From: Chromobotia macracanthus
Lineage: Eukaryota > Chordata > Actinopteri > Cypriniformes > Botiidae
Assembly (NCBI GenBank): GCA_036877525.1
Contig: JAZGTH010000013.1
Span: 9,676,001 to 9,740,000 of the forward strand
Length of the DNA: 64,000 nucleotides
Reading direction: 5' to 3'
The translations under genes and the position numbers were made by a program. Below the pieces are notes generated by a model. It saw only the letters and a program-made list of their open reading frames with translations, did no database searches and was not told where the DNA came from. Position 1 is the stretch's first letter, and the number at the start of each line of letters is the position of its first letter. Below, piece after piece: positions 31,950 through 43,609 of this stretch.

Positions 31950-34350
31950 ATCTTTATGAATCCTTACTCTCGGCTCTCGCAGCATCCAAAGGGAGCTGGG
32001 ATGGAAAGTTCATGGTGGCGGATGGGTAGTTTAGAAATAAACGAAAGCAATAATACTAGTAATTAACAGATTCTGCATATTTCCTGATTCTTTACGGGTG
32101 TGCCCATGTAATGGATGGGAGACAGAATATGGTGGAATCTCTCAGCATACGACAAGAGCTATGACTGAGATCCTGGGATCCTACAATCAAAGAGGGGATG
32201 CCCACAGCATTCGGATGAGGGGCTTAACCAGCACTTTGGAGTGACGAAGATGAGGAATGGGTGAAAAGTGGTCCCACACAACTCTCCGAACAGGGAGTCC
32301 ACACAACACCGTAAAAGTGAGCATTCAACGATGCCTAAAAAAGCAGGCTCTCACTGATATTTGAGCGGGGAGCCCTTGGCCAGTACTTTAGAAGAATAGA
32401 GTGAAGCTCTGCCCAGTAATGGTGGTGCTTGCAATTACAAAACTATAATGTAAGTGTACTTTCTTTTTTGACAGATGAGATTTTTTGAGGGGATGATTTA
32501 GGAAATACGGGCTAAAAGCTGATGATGGTGGACGAGTGAAGGTGACAGGAATTAGTTTATTAATGGAAGTGGCTGGATCTGATGTAGATTTTTTGGATCC
32601 TAGTGACCTAGCACCTGATGTTGAGTTAGACCTATTTTTGTGGCTGTAGTTACAGCACCTAAATGAAATGAGTGACTAGAAAATTGGTCTGCTGGGATAC
32701 CGGACTGCGGGAGAACTAATTAAAAAAAAAATTCTAAACCTCTTGTTGCGGGGTCATCAATGAAAAATGGTATGTTTGAAGATTGGACTAGGGACCATTT
32801 GTACAGCAGTATAGCAGGTAATTTAGGAGAGAGTTATACAATTGAATGGGAGTCTGTAAGTTGAAAATATAAATTGTGTAAAAATTAAAATAAAAATTAA
32901 GTGTTTTTGTTTGATTTCCTTTGATGAAGATTTAATTAAGAAGAGAGATTGTTTCGTTATCTAAAACCTGTAAATCTGAAATTGTAGGATGGATATTAGG
33001 GTTAAAATCAGAAGATGGTGAACTCAGAGCAGAGAAGAAAACCAAAGAAGGCCAAGATTAACACTGATATGCAAGCAGTGTTAAAGATAATGATTACTGA
33101 GATGGAGGATGGAAAGGCATGTTATGAGTAATACGTCATCTGGTATCCAGATGGGTAGGGTGGTTTAATTGAATACTTTTGATGATGAGGGAGGTTTGGG
33201 AGTTGTTAATTGCTGGGGAAGGTTTAAAATCTTCTGCAATCATTTTAAAGATTTTAATTTATTAAATTTATATAAAAATGTATAAATTAATTTATAAAAA
33301 ATGATTTATGGAAAAAAATATAACTTAAATTGCCTTTAAGTGATTAAAATCAAGAAGAGCATTTGAGTTATGGGGTTGGAGATAGATCCACCTGAATTTC
33401 CATTTTGTATTTCTTGAATTAGGAGTGGGCCTCGAGAACTTAAGCTTGCATGTATAGAATGTGTGCAATATTTGAGAGTTATCCTAAACGTGATGTGGCA
33501 TGGCATTGTGTCCTCCGTCTAGTGCACGACCGGCGCTAGAAAAGGCATTAATGCTGGGGAGAGAGTGGCCTTTATTAATGTAGTGTACAGTTGTTTCGTT
33601 GTCACAATTAATTAGAATGCTTTTGGCTGATCATTCTTTCAAAAAAGCTGAAAGCTGACTGAGGGGGAGCGTTAGGAGGGAAATGGATGTCAAGAGGGAA
33701 AGATATGAGGTTGTCGTAAAAAAAAGTTAGCCTATTCTATTGTTTTAGAAACGCTATCCATAAGCTCAGCTCATTTTTGCACTCATAGGATAAAGGAATT
33801 TGGTCTTCCAGTGCGTGAACACAAGATGCAAGGGAGAGGAGATGAATGATTAAGGGCCAACCCTGGAAAATTATGCACATGCTGAAGTTTAAATGGCCAA
33901 GTATGGAAAGAAGTTTGGAGCAAGATGGGTTAACTAAGAGATTGGATGTGACTAAAATATGTCAATTTTCTTTTTGGGCTAGGAAACCTGGAATTTAAAA
34001 ATGTTAATTTTAGGAAACTGAGAATTGTGAGGGTATCAAGAGTTTTTTCTTTTGAAATCCGAATCGTGTTTTTGATGTGCTTGTGTACTACTTCGGGCTC
34101 TGTTAGAGCGAATTATCGCAGATGATATATTGAGTGGATGGCTGGCAACACCGAAAGTGAAAGTGTGTGGCACGGCAGCAGTAGTAGTTGTGGCAATTGG
34201 CTAAGCGGCTGGAGGAGAAGTGAGAGGTTCGGCCGGGAGAGACACTGGGGTGTAAACCAGGCTGGCTGAGGGTCTGCTGCGGTGGCGGTTTGTCAAATAG
34301 AGAGAAACTATTAAATCATACAGCTGTGCTTTATTTAATATGCATCTACC
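31950..34350 (-). mobile_element. Ngaro/DIRS-like YR retrotransposon, strongly decayed
   Basis: On the minus strand, around 33906-33790, LLSILGHLNF, LASCVHALED and ECKNELSLWIAFL follow the order of the RT/RNase H linker in fish Ngaro-type elements. At 33606-33560, CDNETTVHYINKGHS matches the RNase H-like motif. Further down, at about 32240-32090, phrases can be aligned only loosely with the C-terminal tyrosine-recombinase region. Stops are frequent and the part 32400-33400 has no readable domain. Boundaries are estimates. It is a different family from the DIRS remnant at 19637. Confidence 0.55.
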
Positions 34351-34639
34351 CGGATGTCATAATTTAGACCTTAGCATCTTGGCATGCGTGAAGTGGAGCG
34401 GGTTGGTTGATGCCCCTAAGATGAGCAAGGAGGCTTGGTGGTGATGTCTGGTGGAGAGGGATGGGGGGAAGGAGGATTGCTCCTTGGGCTAAGAGATAGG
34501 GGCAGACAGCCTTTGACAATACTGACCACAGCAACCTTTTAAATAGGCTTTTGTTGGTATACATGGAACTGCACTGGCATGGTTTAAATCACTGATTGAT
34601 ATTGTTTATTGGCCGATTCCAGTTTGTTGCTGTGAGTGA

Positions 34640-35697
34640 AAAGTTGTCATAAAGATCACAAGTTCAGTATTGAGTGCTGCAGGGCTCAGTGCTTGGGCCT
34701 CTGCTTTTTAACCTGTATATACAACTTCTGGAAGCAGTTATTGGAGACGTGAAGTTAGTTTCCATTGCTATGCTGATGATACCCAGCTGTATATTTCTTT
34801 GAGGCCCAACGAGAAATTAACCAAACTAACAGAATGTATAGTCAATGTCAAAACTTGGATGACTAGCAACTAGCAACCCTGAAAAGTTAATTCATGCATT
34901 TATGGCATCAAGACTTGATTCCTGCAGTGACTTACTGGCTGCCATGCAGAGCCAGAGCTCTTAGGAGAACAAACAAGTATGACCATATTAGACCGGTTGT
35001 GTCAACACTGCATTGGCTGCCTATCAAACATTGTATAAATTTCCTGCTGATTACCTACAAGGCCCTGAATGGTTTTGCTCCTCAGTACCTGAGGAGAACT
35101 GGCCCTTCTGGTTGAGCCTGTTTTTTTCTCCATTTATACATCAATGGAGTTTTGGTTCCTTGCCACTGTTGCTTCTTGGCTTGCTTACTGGCATTTAACT
35201 TGGCTTAGGGTTTTGTAAATTTTTAATATTGCTTTTACCATAACGATCTAGCCACAGACCTAAAGACTCTACTATTTCGCTATTTCTTTTTCTCTCTTTC
35301 TTTTTCATTATACAATGTTCATATATATTGTGGTATTATTAAAAATCCCTTATACCTTTGCCCTCTAAATTTTATCTTCTTTCTAAGCACCACAGATCTA
35401 AGCTTGATAGTCATATCTTGCTTAATATAATACCTGTCATCTATTATGTTAATTGACTAAATGTGCAAAGGTCCAGATGTGTTGTAGTTATCATCAGTTT
35501 GGTCATCTTTATATTCATAATCCAACTACATTGTAAGTATCCTTAGTTCATTTTATTAATATACATCTTATAAGGAACAATAAATATTTGCAATAATACC
35601 ATGTATCCTGTTTTCTGTGTTTTACTTTTCTGTATATGTAAAGCTGCTTTGAAGTAATGCCATTGTAAAAAGCACTATATAAATAAAATTGAATGGA
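34640..35697 (+). mobile_element. LINE (L2-like) 3' fragment with tail
   Basis: GSVLGPLLFNLYI-like sequence and CYADDTQLYIS (the catalytic box, frame-shifted) lie at 34690-34800. HIRPVVSTLHWLPIKH, INFLLITYKALNGFAPQYLR follow at 34985-35090. A 3' UTR with TTCTCCATTTATACATCAAT and GGTTCCTTGCCACTGTTGC precedes the tail AAAGCTGCTTTGAAGTAATG, AGCACTATATAAATAAAATT at 35637-35690. It is 5'-truncated and internally deleted. Confidence 0.8.
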
Positions 35698-35850
35698 GAT
35701 GGACTGAGGGGGAAAACTTGCTTAAGTGTCTAGATGTTCCGGTGCTTAGTGCTCTGAACAGCTGGCCAGAGGGCAACAGTTCAAAGAGGTTGTGGTCAGC
35801 GTGTTTGCAGTCTGTAATGATTTTCTTTTCAGTGTATAGATTAAAATTCA
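35698..35850 (-). mobile_element. LINE C-terminal end fragment, reverse orientation
   Basis: The minus strand reads FELLPSGQLFRALSTGTSRH followed by LSKFSPSVHLH. This is the conserved last block of the non-LTR reverse transcriptase family seen at 9270-10300. It abuts the tail of the plus-strand LINE. Confidence 0.65.
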
Positions 35851-35859
35851 TTCTGGGAT

Positions 35860-38680
35860 TCATCTTCAGAGATTAATCTTGCCCAGACAATCAAGTGCCA
35901 AATCCTCAAAAATTATCTTAGTCAACAGGAAATGGAAGCACACACCACAATAACTATACATTATGCTTCTCTAAACCTGTCCATCAGACCAAAAGTCGCT
36001 AAAAATGTTCCTATACTGAACCTTCTGGAAGATGTTAGAGTGTCTGGAAAAAACTGGCTTTGGCCTGGCCAAACAACACGCAGCAGTATGTGCCTTGTGT
36101 TCAAGAGACAGGTTTCATATGGTGAAATGCTCTTCAGCTCTAAAGGAAAGCGTTCTTTGTAACCATATAACAACTCAGGACAAAGTCTTACATTATTGAT
36201 TCATTATTAATAATTATTCATTATTTTGATAAACTGAGTTTGTTCTCTGTTCATTTTTCAAAATGTTGTTCGTTCATTTATCTGATGACAGAACCTTGGA
36301 CTATGAGCCTCCCAAAAAGTTCAGTCTGTGACCTATAACATCATTGTAATTAACTGGAGATTCCTGTTGGGTTTTGTAGCTGCACTAAATTACGACTTCA
36401 CTTGCACATGGTCAAGCCTTTAAATCTTTTGTCTGCCTCTGAATTAAAATATGTTACATATTTAACACTGTTTTACATATTTATCTGTGTCTTTTATGTC
36501 TTTCCCTCTCTATCTTTCTTTTCCTCCTGTACATTCTTGTGCTTTAATGGATGACTATGTTACTTATTTATGTGAATTACTACCACAAAAGCAGTTTCTT
36601 TGCTTATTTCAGGGTGTTTTATGCTTAGGCATCTGTTTTGTGCAATACAAGCATCTTGACATCAAAGGATTTTAAACCAGATGATGATGATAATTGTAAA
36701 TTAAAGTTATTGACTGAGGTTAATATTTAACATTCTGTGGTAAGAGATTCAGGAAAACCAAAGTCATCTGAAGGAGAAAGAGAATATTTAGCATATGATA
36801 TGTCTATAGAGAGGGTGGATTCTGAGCTAAAAATTCTTGAAGTACACCACTTGTCATTAAATACCCTCGGGGCACAAAATACTTCACTGGAGACTCTCTT
36901 TCCTCTTGTATGTTCTTTACCTTTCCACAGAAAAGGAAACTGTAGTACTAAAATTGCTCAGTTGTTCACATAAAATAAACTGGAGAACAAATTAAGATTT
37001 GTGTCTTTTGGTTAGAAATTAAAAAACTAATTTCTAAACTAAAACTAATTTCTGTGTCCTTGCAGAGCTTATTTGAACTAACTTTATAGCACTATTTCCT
37101 TCTGTATGCCAACTGTTTTGTTTATTTTATATTGAGTTTTAGGAGAAGCGAGGAGTATCAAGGCCTGTATCAAGGCCATATAAATTGAGGCTGCCTAATA
37201 ACATTAAGACAAAAACAAATATGTAAAGTGTGAAACATGTTTTTGCATGAATAAGGACATTGCTGCTCAACCTGCAAACAGATGCTCAAGAATAGAGTTA
37301 ATGTTTTGTGAATGTTTCAACAAGCTTTATCATCATAATCCACAATAACTAGAATTTTGTTGAAGAAAAGAAGACAGACAAAGACAAGAATGAAATCCCC
37401 CCCAGATCTAAAGAGCCTACCTTTGCTTTTTGAAGAGTAGGTTTGTCTTTTATTTGTTAGTAGAGAGTGGAGGTCAACTCTTATTTCAGGTTGTCATAGT
37501 TTGTTGAAATTCCACTGCACACTGCAGAAAAAAGCCATCTGTGTTTGAGATTCAAACTTTAGTGTAGTACTTCTGCTGATTTTAGCTCCATAATTTCTCA
37601 TTTGTCATTTCAGTCCCCAGTAAATCCGAGTTAGTGAAAAAGAAACACGGCCAGCAGTCCATGGATCCTCCCCCTGCAAGCCGTCCCTGTTCTCCTCTTC
37701 CCCCTCAACTTTTATTCTCTCGGTCTTTCCAGTTTTCCCCCTCTGGTGTGAGCCTCAGCAAACTGGAACAGGCATACATCGGGCTGGGGGGATGGGGCAG
37801 GAACAATACCAACAGAGCAGACGCCTTCACACTAGTCATCATTGTGTTACTTGTTGAAAAAACTTCAGAGTTAAAATAAATACTAAAGACACTCAATAAA
37901 AAATGTTTTGTGCATAACAAGAAAAAACATCATGACATCATGAGTTCACATCGCCATGAGTTCACTGGTGTTCTGAAAGCACAGAAATGACCTACAGTAC
38001 CTACTGTACCTACAGTAACAGAGCTTTGTTTAGGGTGACCTCTGATAGTTGATAGTGGTGTGGTTAATGATTTACTACAGCCAAAGCTTACTACTTTTTC
38101 CGTTAGTGACAAAAATAGCAGAACTTTTGAGTCTAACATCCATTGTGATATACAGTCTGATAGTACAGAGTAGGTGAAAATGTAATAAATGTAAGATTTT
38201 CTAGTTTATCTGTGAATGCCGTATTTTTTTCAGTTATAGGACTGCAAGTAACTTATTTTCCGTTAAGACACTGTAAAATTTGTCTTTGCACAAATACAGC
38301 TTCTCCTAAAGTTAAATGTCATTTGTATAAGGGGTTATGTGCACTTTTAATTTCGTGATAAAGTATTTGGTATCTTATAAAGTATTTAAATCTTAATTTA
38401 AATTACTACAGATTGTGTTTTAACCTCTCTTGCTTCCATGTTTCTAGGACAGGATATGCCATCTATGGATAAACTTGTTGCATTACAGGTTGTAGCAACT
38501 TCCAGTTACCCTGCAAATACATGACTGTGTTGGCAAGCTAAAATAAAACATTAAAACTTAATTGTTCATTGCTCTAAAGATCTGATATAACGTAACATCA
38601 AAGCCAATAGCAACATAAATTGAATTTAATTCTCTCACATTGCATAAATATTACCCAATGATAAAACTATCAATGGTATG
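35860..38680. other. Intergenic DNA without firm features
   Basis: Short frames exist at 35932, 36737 and 37634 but none has a recognisable motif. The frame at 37621-37879 follows a TTTCAG acceptor-like site and begins PSKSELVKKKHGQQS; it has no partner exon that I can find. Confidence 0.4.
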
Positions 38681-38683
38681 AAT

Positions 38684-39128
38684 CCCCTAAAGGGACATGG
38701 TGGCAAAAAATTATGTGATATCAGCAAAAATATTTTTGAAAGCTTTTGCGTTCCCCCCAGAAACTTTGCATTCTCTCGCAGATACTTGCGTTTTCTCTCA
38801 AAACCAAGAACACACATTTAGCAAGAGACTATGCTGTGCTTCATGCTTGTATTTGCAAAGCATCACTTGATCTTGGATGTACCCAGCTGCATTGGAGAAA
38901 CGTTGTCAGTCTTTCACAGTAAGTTATTAAACTTTTGTTATAAGGTTACAGATACAACAATTATACCACTGTTACCTGTGGACCTACTTGTCAGAAAACA
39001 GGAAGTGTTTGTCCAAAGTTTAAAAAGATAACACAAAAAAATTTGTGAGAGAACACAAAGTTTTCCAGGAAATGCAAAAGCTTTGAAAAATATTTTTCCT
39101 CCCATTCATAATCATGTCCCTTTAGGGG
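38684..39128. mobile_element. MITE with about 100-bp terminal inverted repeats
   Basis: The left end CCCCTAAAGGGACATG and the right end CATGTCCCTTTAGGGG are exact inverses. The similarity continues imperfectly inwards (AAAATATTTTTGAAAGCTTT against its inverse, then a TTTGCATTCTCTC-like block). The length is 445 bp and there is no transposase. The target duplication is unclear. Confidence 0.75.
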
Positions 39129-39889
39129 CCCTGTACAATGGAACTTCAAAGTTGGGAAAGGTATGCATATGATTAATAAATATTTGTTACATTTACCAAT
39201 ATTTATTTGTTATTTTGCATTGGAATGAATCATTCGGTTCAAAATGTCCCATTGAAGCATCTGTCCACTTTTTGCTCACTATATATTCTGATTCATGTCC
39301 ATAAGCAGGTTCAAAAAAACATCAAGCTGAGGCATTTTCTGACTTTGCACTGGGTGGATATGGTAACATTGAATTCTTGGAGCAAGCACTGAATTGTGTT
39401 GTAATTCTTAAAGGGTTTGGAAGGCAATTATAAATTGTTGATCAGATGATCACTGTTTTCCACACACTGTAAAAAAAACTTTGCTGCCTTAAATTTTTAA
39501 GTTTAATCAATTTGGTTGCAAAAGTCATTTCAACTTACCCTTTGTAATCTTGACTGTTGTGGAGTTGAGGTAACTTATAAGAAATAGTTGGGAAATTGTT
39601 TAACCTATTTTTTAATGTTATACCAGTCAGGATTTAAAATATTAAGTCTATTATTTGTATATCCAAGTAATTTCAACTTGGATATTAAAAGGCATGAGGA
39701 GAGATTATGGGGTGAGTTTTTGTTAACATAATGCAATCAGGTACAGTATTATTATCTCTGTTAAAGAGGCACACAAAGCTGCATTGGTATAAGAATACCA
39801 TATAGGAAATGGATTGTTAAATTTGTTAAAGTTGTTAAATAAATAAAGAAACAAATGTAGTCTTGAGGGTGTCTCAGTTTCATTTCTGT

Positions 39890-40260
39890 ATATTGTCCAT
39901 AAACATTTTTGTTAGCTCAGAGTGCTGGAACCCTATTTAATTTGTAAGGATATTTTGAAAGGGCAAAGACCCCTATTGTAATCGTTACTTCGCTATCATC
40001 ATTTTTCCCTTTCAAGTCTATGGCAGCCCCCTGAAAATTTCAAAAAAACTGAAAATTCTAAAAAAAGCTTACTTTTTCAAACTCCTCCTAAACTGTCTGA
40101 TCTGAACAAAATTTATTATGTAACATTTAGAGACACTGACAAAAAAAAACTTGATATACCAAAAAACCTGATTGATATACCCAACCACTATACCATCAAT
40201 GAATTTGATAGCATGTGCACCAAAAATAGGCATAAACTTGCTCGTACTTTAGATAAAGGT
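39890..40260 (+). repeat. Dispersed repeat, TCTATGGCAGCCC family
   Basis: TGCTGGAACCCTATTTAA, CAAGTCTATGGCAGCCCC and CTTACTTTTTCAAACTCCTC recur at 52560-53530. It is a decayed copy of the same family that fills the mier1 introns. Confidence 0.6.
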
Positions 40261-40432
40261 AATATGTTAGCACAATTATATTTTTGTCTACAAAAATAAT
40301 TTCAAACAGTTAAACAAACGTCTTCAGATTAAAAGATTTTTAGGATCATAAGAAATATGTAAGTGTTTCTAACTGTTGTCTGGTACTGTATGTCATAAAA
40401 AGCTTGATCGTTCAAGACATTTCACAGGAATA

Positions 40433-40918
40433 CACTACCGGTCAAAAGTTTAGGATCACTTATTCATTATTATTTAACTTTCCACGTTTTTAATAATAGT
40501 AAACTCATTAAAACTATTAGATAACACAAAGATAGGGAATTTTGTTGTGACTAAAGAAATTTACAAATAAATCTAACCATATTATATTTTAGCATATTTA
40601 TTATCCACACATTAACTAGAATTTGCAAAGAATTTGCACATTGCCTAGAATTTGTTCTTTTGGCATTTTATCATCTGGTTTCTTGAGGCATCACCCTGCA
40701 ATTATTTTAAACAGTTATTGAGTTCCCCTCTAGGCTGGTTCAAGTCATTTCTCAAACATTTTTAATAAAATTGTCCAATGACAGAATTTAATTCCATTTA
40801 ATTATGTTGTTGTCTACAAAATTATTTTCAAACATTTCAGAAAACAACTTCAGATCAAAAGACTTTTAAAATCATAAGAAACATTTCAGGGAAGTGATCC
40901 TAAACTTGACCAGCAGTG
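40433..40918. mobile_element. Tc1/mariner-type MITE with TA duplication
   Basis: The left end CACTACCGGTCAAAAGTTTA and the right end TAAACTTGACCAGCAGTG are inverted, with TA on both sides (40431-40432 and 40919-40920). It is 486 bp with no coding capacity. The block just before it (40270-40395) repeats the internal segment 40800-40890 (TTGTCTACAAAA..., TCAGAT(T/C)AAAAGA), so a truncated relative lies directly upstream. Confidence 0.75.
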
Positions 40919-41375
40919 TATGCTAATGAAATCTGCAGGTGTAGCCTGTTTTCACTAATTGGTCAATATCCTCTGAAGGCAAAGTCCAAGCTTAAGGAAA
41001 CTTGCTATTATGTAGACATGAAGGCATTCTGTGAATAATTGTCTATAATTTTCTTGATATAGTCAATGTGATTAATGATGTTGATTATTTTATTTACATC
41101 AAATAATTTTTAAAGAAGCCTTTTAAGCATTACTGATAGAGTTCCATCTATTCTGGGCTAATATTTGCTGATTTTTCTTCAAGCGACAGGCTGAGGGTGG
41201 AGGAGCACGGTTTAAAATACAGGCAGCTTTTGAACCCATATTCTCTCAGCATTCACAATTTTCTGTCTGAGTTAAACTTATTCTTTGCATTAAACTCAAT
41301 CACAGGTGAGTGAAATTGGTTAATTTACTAGCCATTCCATGCGCAAATGTGCATGGAATGCATGGAACAATTTTA

Positions 41376-41443
41376 TTAAAATATATGGACACTGGATATA
41401 TGTACATATATATGTACATATATCCAGTGTCCATATATTTTAA
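41376..41443. repeat. 68-bp perfect palindrome
   Basis: Thirty-four bases (TTAAAATATATGGACACTGG then ATATATGTACATAT) are followed directly by their exact reverse complement, with no spacer. The flanking bases stop pairing at once on both sides. Confidence 0.95.
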
Positions 41444-42124
41444 ACCAAAGCCATATATGAAACCTATTAGAAATTAAAACCATTCCCTATATTGACATGC
41501 AAATCTACCCCATATATGTTATAAATATTAATATATATGTCATGTCATAGATATATACTTATAATTATACATACATGCATTGCATATTATTTACATATGT
41601 GACAAATGTATCACTAATATATGATCCTGTCATATACGTAATCCTGTCTTTTACTTCAGGTTAATGTATCTTTTAGGTCTGTATGAATATAAAAAATGAT
41701 TTTGGTCTCAATTAAATTACGCATTTTTAATTTCTACTCAATTAAATCATTTCTATTTTGTTTTTGAAACAAAATTTGTTTTAATAAAAACAATTTAATT
41801 TGAACCAAGCCATGTGAATTAAAGTCAATTAGGAAAAAATAAGTTTGTTTTTTGCGCATGCGCTTGACCACTATGCACACACGGTTTCCTGGATCACACT
41901 TCCTATTTCCAATAAGTGAAGCAGTGTAACGCTACTTCCCGTAACATTGTGATGCAATCAAAACTAATGAACCATAAAATAGTAATCAATCAGCCAAAAA
42001 AAAACAGTTGGTTAATATATTATATAAAAAAAGCATGGTAAATTTCATAAGTGAACACAGAGGTCACAGGTTAACAGAGACTCATTTCCTTGAAAATGCC
42101 ACGCTAAGTATAAAATCCTGACTT

Positions 42125-42190
42125 GAACCTAAAGATCTGGGCCCGGTTGCATAAAAACCCTTAAGTAAGGGTATCTCTAAGGGTGGAAAC
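42125..42190 (+). repeat. GGGCCCGGTTGCATAAAA repeat fragment
   Basis: GGGCCCGGTTGCATAAAAAC followed by CCTTAAGTAAGGGT matches 58875-58915 (GGGCCCAGTTGTATTAAAAC, CCTTAAGTTAGG). The two are probably ends of one DNA-transposon family. Confidence 0.55.
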
Positions 42191-42779
42191 CTGCATCTCT
42201 TTCAAACATTTGGAAGAGAAGCAGAAAAGAGAGACTTCTTTAAAGACAAGCATGTACCATTATTTTATTATTGAAAAATGATTTATTTTAATATTGAAAA
42301 ATACCACTACAATACATACACAATAAGCATAAAGCACAACTACGCCCTGCCCACACGCAAGATTTGTGCCAGAATGAACATAAATTTGCAGATTGAAAGC
42401 GAAAACTGTAAAAGCATAAATTAAAACTTTTGCAAAAAAGGAAGTTTAGAAAACAGATTTAAAATATGGTTTGTTTTAAAACCATGCTATGCCCTTGTCA
42501 TCAAGTTTATCATTTTTATTTTCAGTGTTTTTCTTCTTTCAAATAATTTGTTAATTTCTTTAAAAAGTTTGCAAAATTAATTCCCTCTTTTTGCTGCCAA
42601 ATGAGTTCATTAAACCCACTTGTTTAACTTTTGATGACAAAACTTGGTATTTTAAGTAATATGACAACTTGTCTTTAGGGTTTACAGTGTGGGGTAGCGT
42701 GGTCTCTTTACACATGTATTTGATAAACCAAGACTTACCTCACCTTGATTGCTTAATTAATAGAATTTCCCAAAATGTA

Positions 42780-43605
42780 AAGCATAGCCAGACATACTAG
42801 ATCAAGTAGTATCCACTGCTATGTGGTATATTCAACAATATCACCTCAAACTTTAAAGTATTTTCAACACTTTATTTTTCCAAATTATTCAAGTGGCCAG
42901 CTCATGCTACTAGTTTGCCACAACCTATGTAATATGTGTAAGCTATTTGTAATATTTGTCAACCACCATTTGTAGACAGTATAACATATAAATTATGCCT
43001 TCCATAGCTATATAGATATACATTTCTGATATCTAAAATTGAAATGAAGGTACTGCATGAGTCAAACAGCTGTTTTCCTTATTCTTAATAACAGTATATT
43101 TTTGTACTCAAAAATCAAGATATTAAAAATATTGTTTATGTAAATAACTAATATTATTCAGACATTCCTTTATGAAAAAATAAGGTACCACATGACACAC
43201 CTTTGGTTTTTGACAACTAAAAATGTGTACAATTTAACAGTGTACTCATGAAGGCACATTTAGATGTCCACATGTCTGGGACCATACCACTATACCATAG
43301 TACCTTAAGAATGTAGCTCCCAAGTTGCTTAAGGGCATTAAGATATTGCTAAAATGTTGATTACAAGCATGTAACCTTTGTAAAGAACATGAAAAAGCTT
43401 TGTAATAATTTTTGAACCATCACCATTGGTATATAATATAACAAGGATGCTAAGGTCAATTGATTTTACTAAAAGATTTACCAATCTCTTTGTAAAAATA
43501 ATAATGCTGGCATCTTTCTCATAATTTTTAAGCCCTGCTAATATGGCTCCATATTTTAGATGTAAACTGTCATTTTCACCCCCCTCTACAAATTAGTGGA
43601 TTACT
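42780..43605 (+). repeat. Unnamed dispersed repeat, copy 1
   Basis: It aligns with 61096-61672 through CATAGCCAGACATACTAGAT, TATCACCTCAAACTTTA, GGTACTGCATGAGT, TTTTCCTTATTCTTA, GAACCATCACCATTGG and CTCCTCTACAAATTAGTGG-like words in the same order. No long frame or terminal repeat is seen. Confidence 0.75.
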
Positions 43606-43609
43606 CAGT

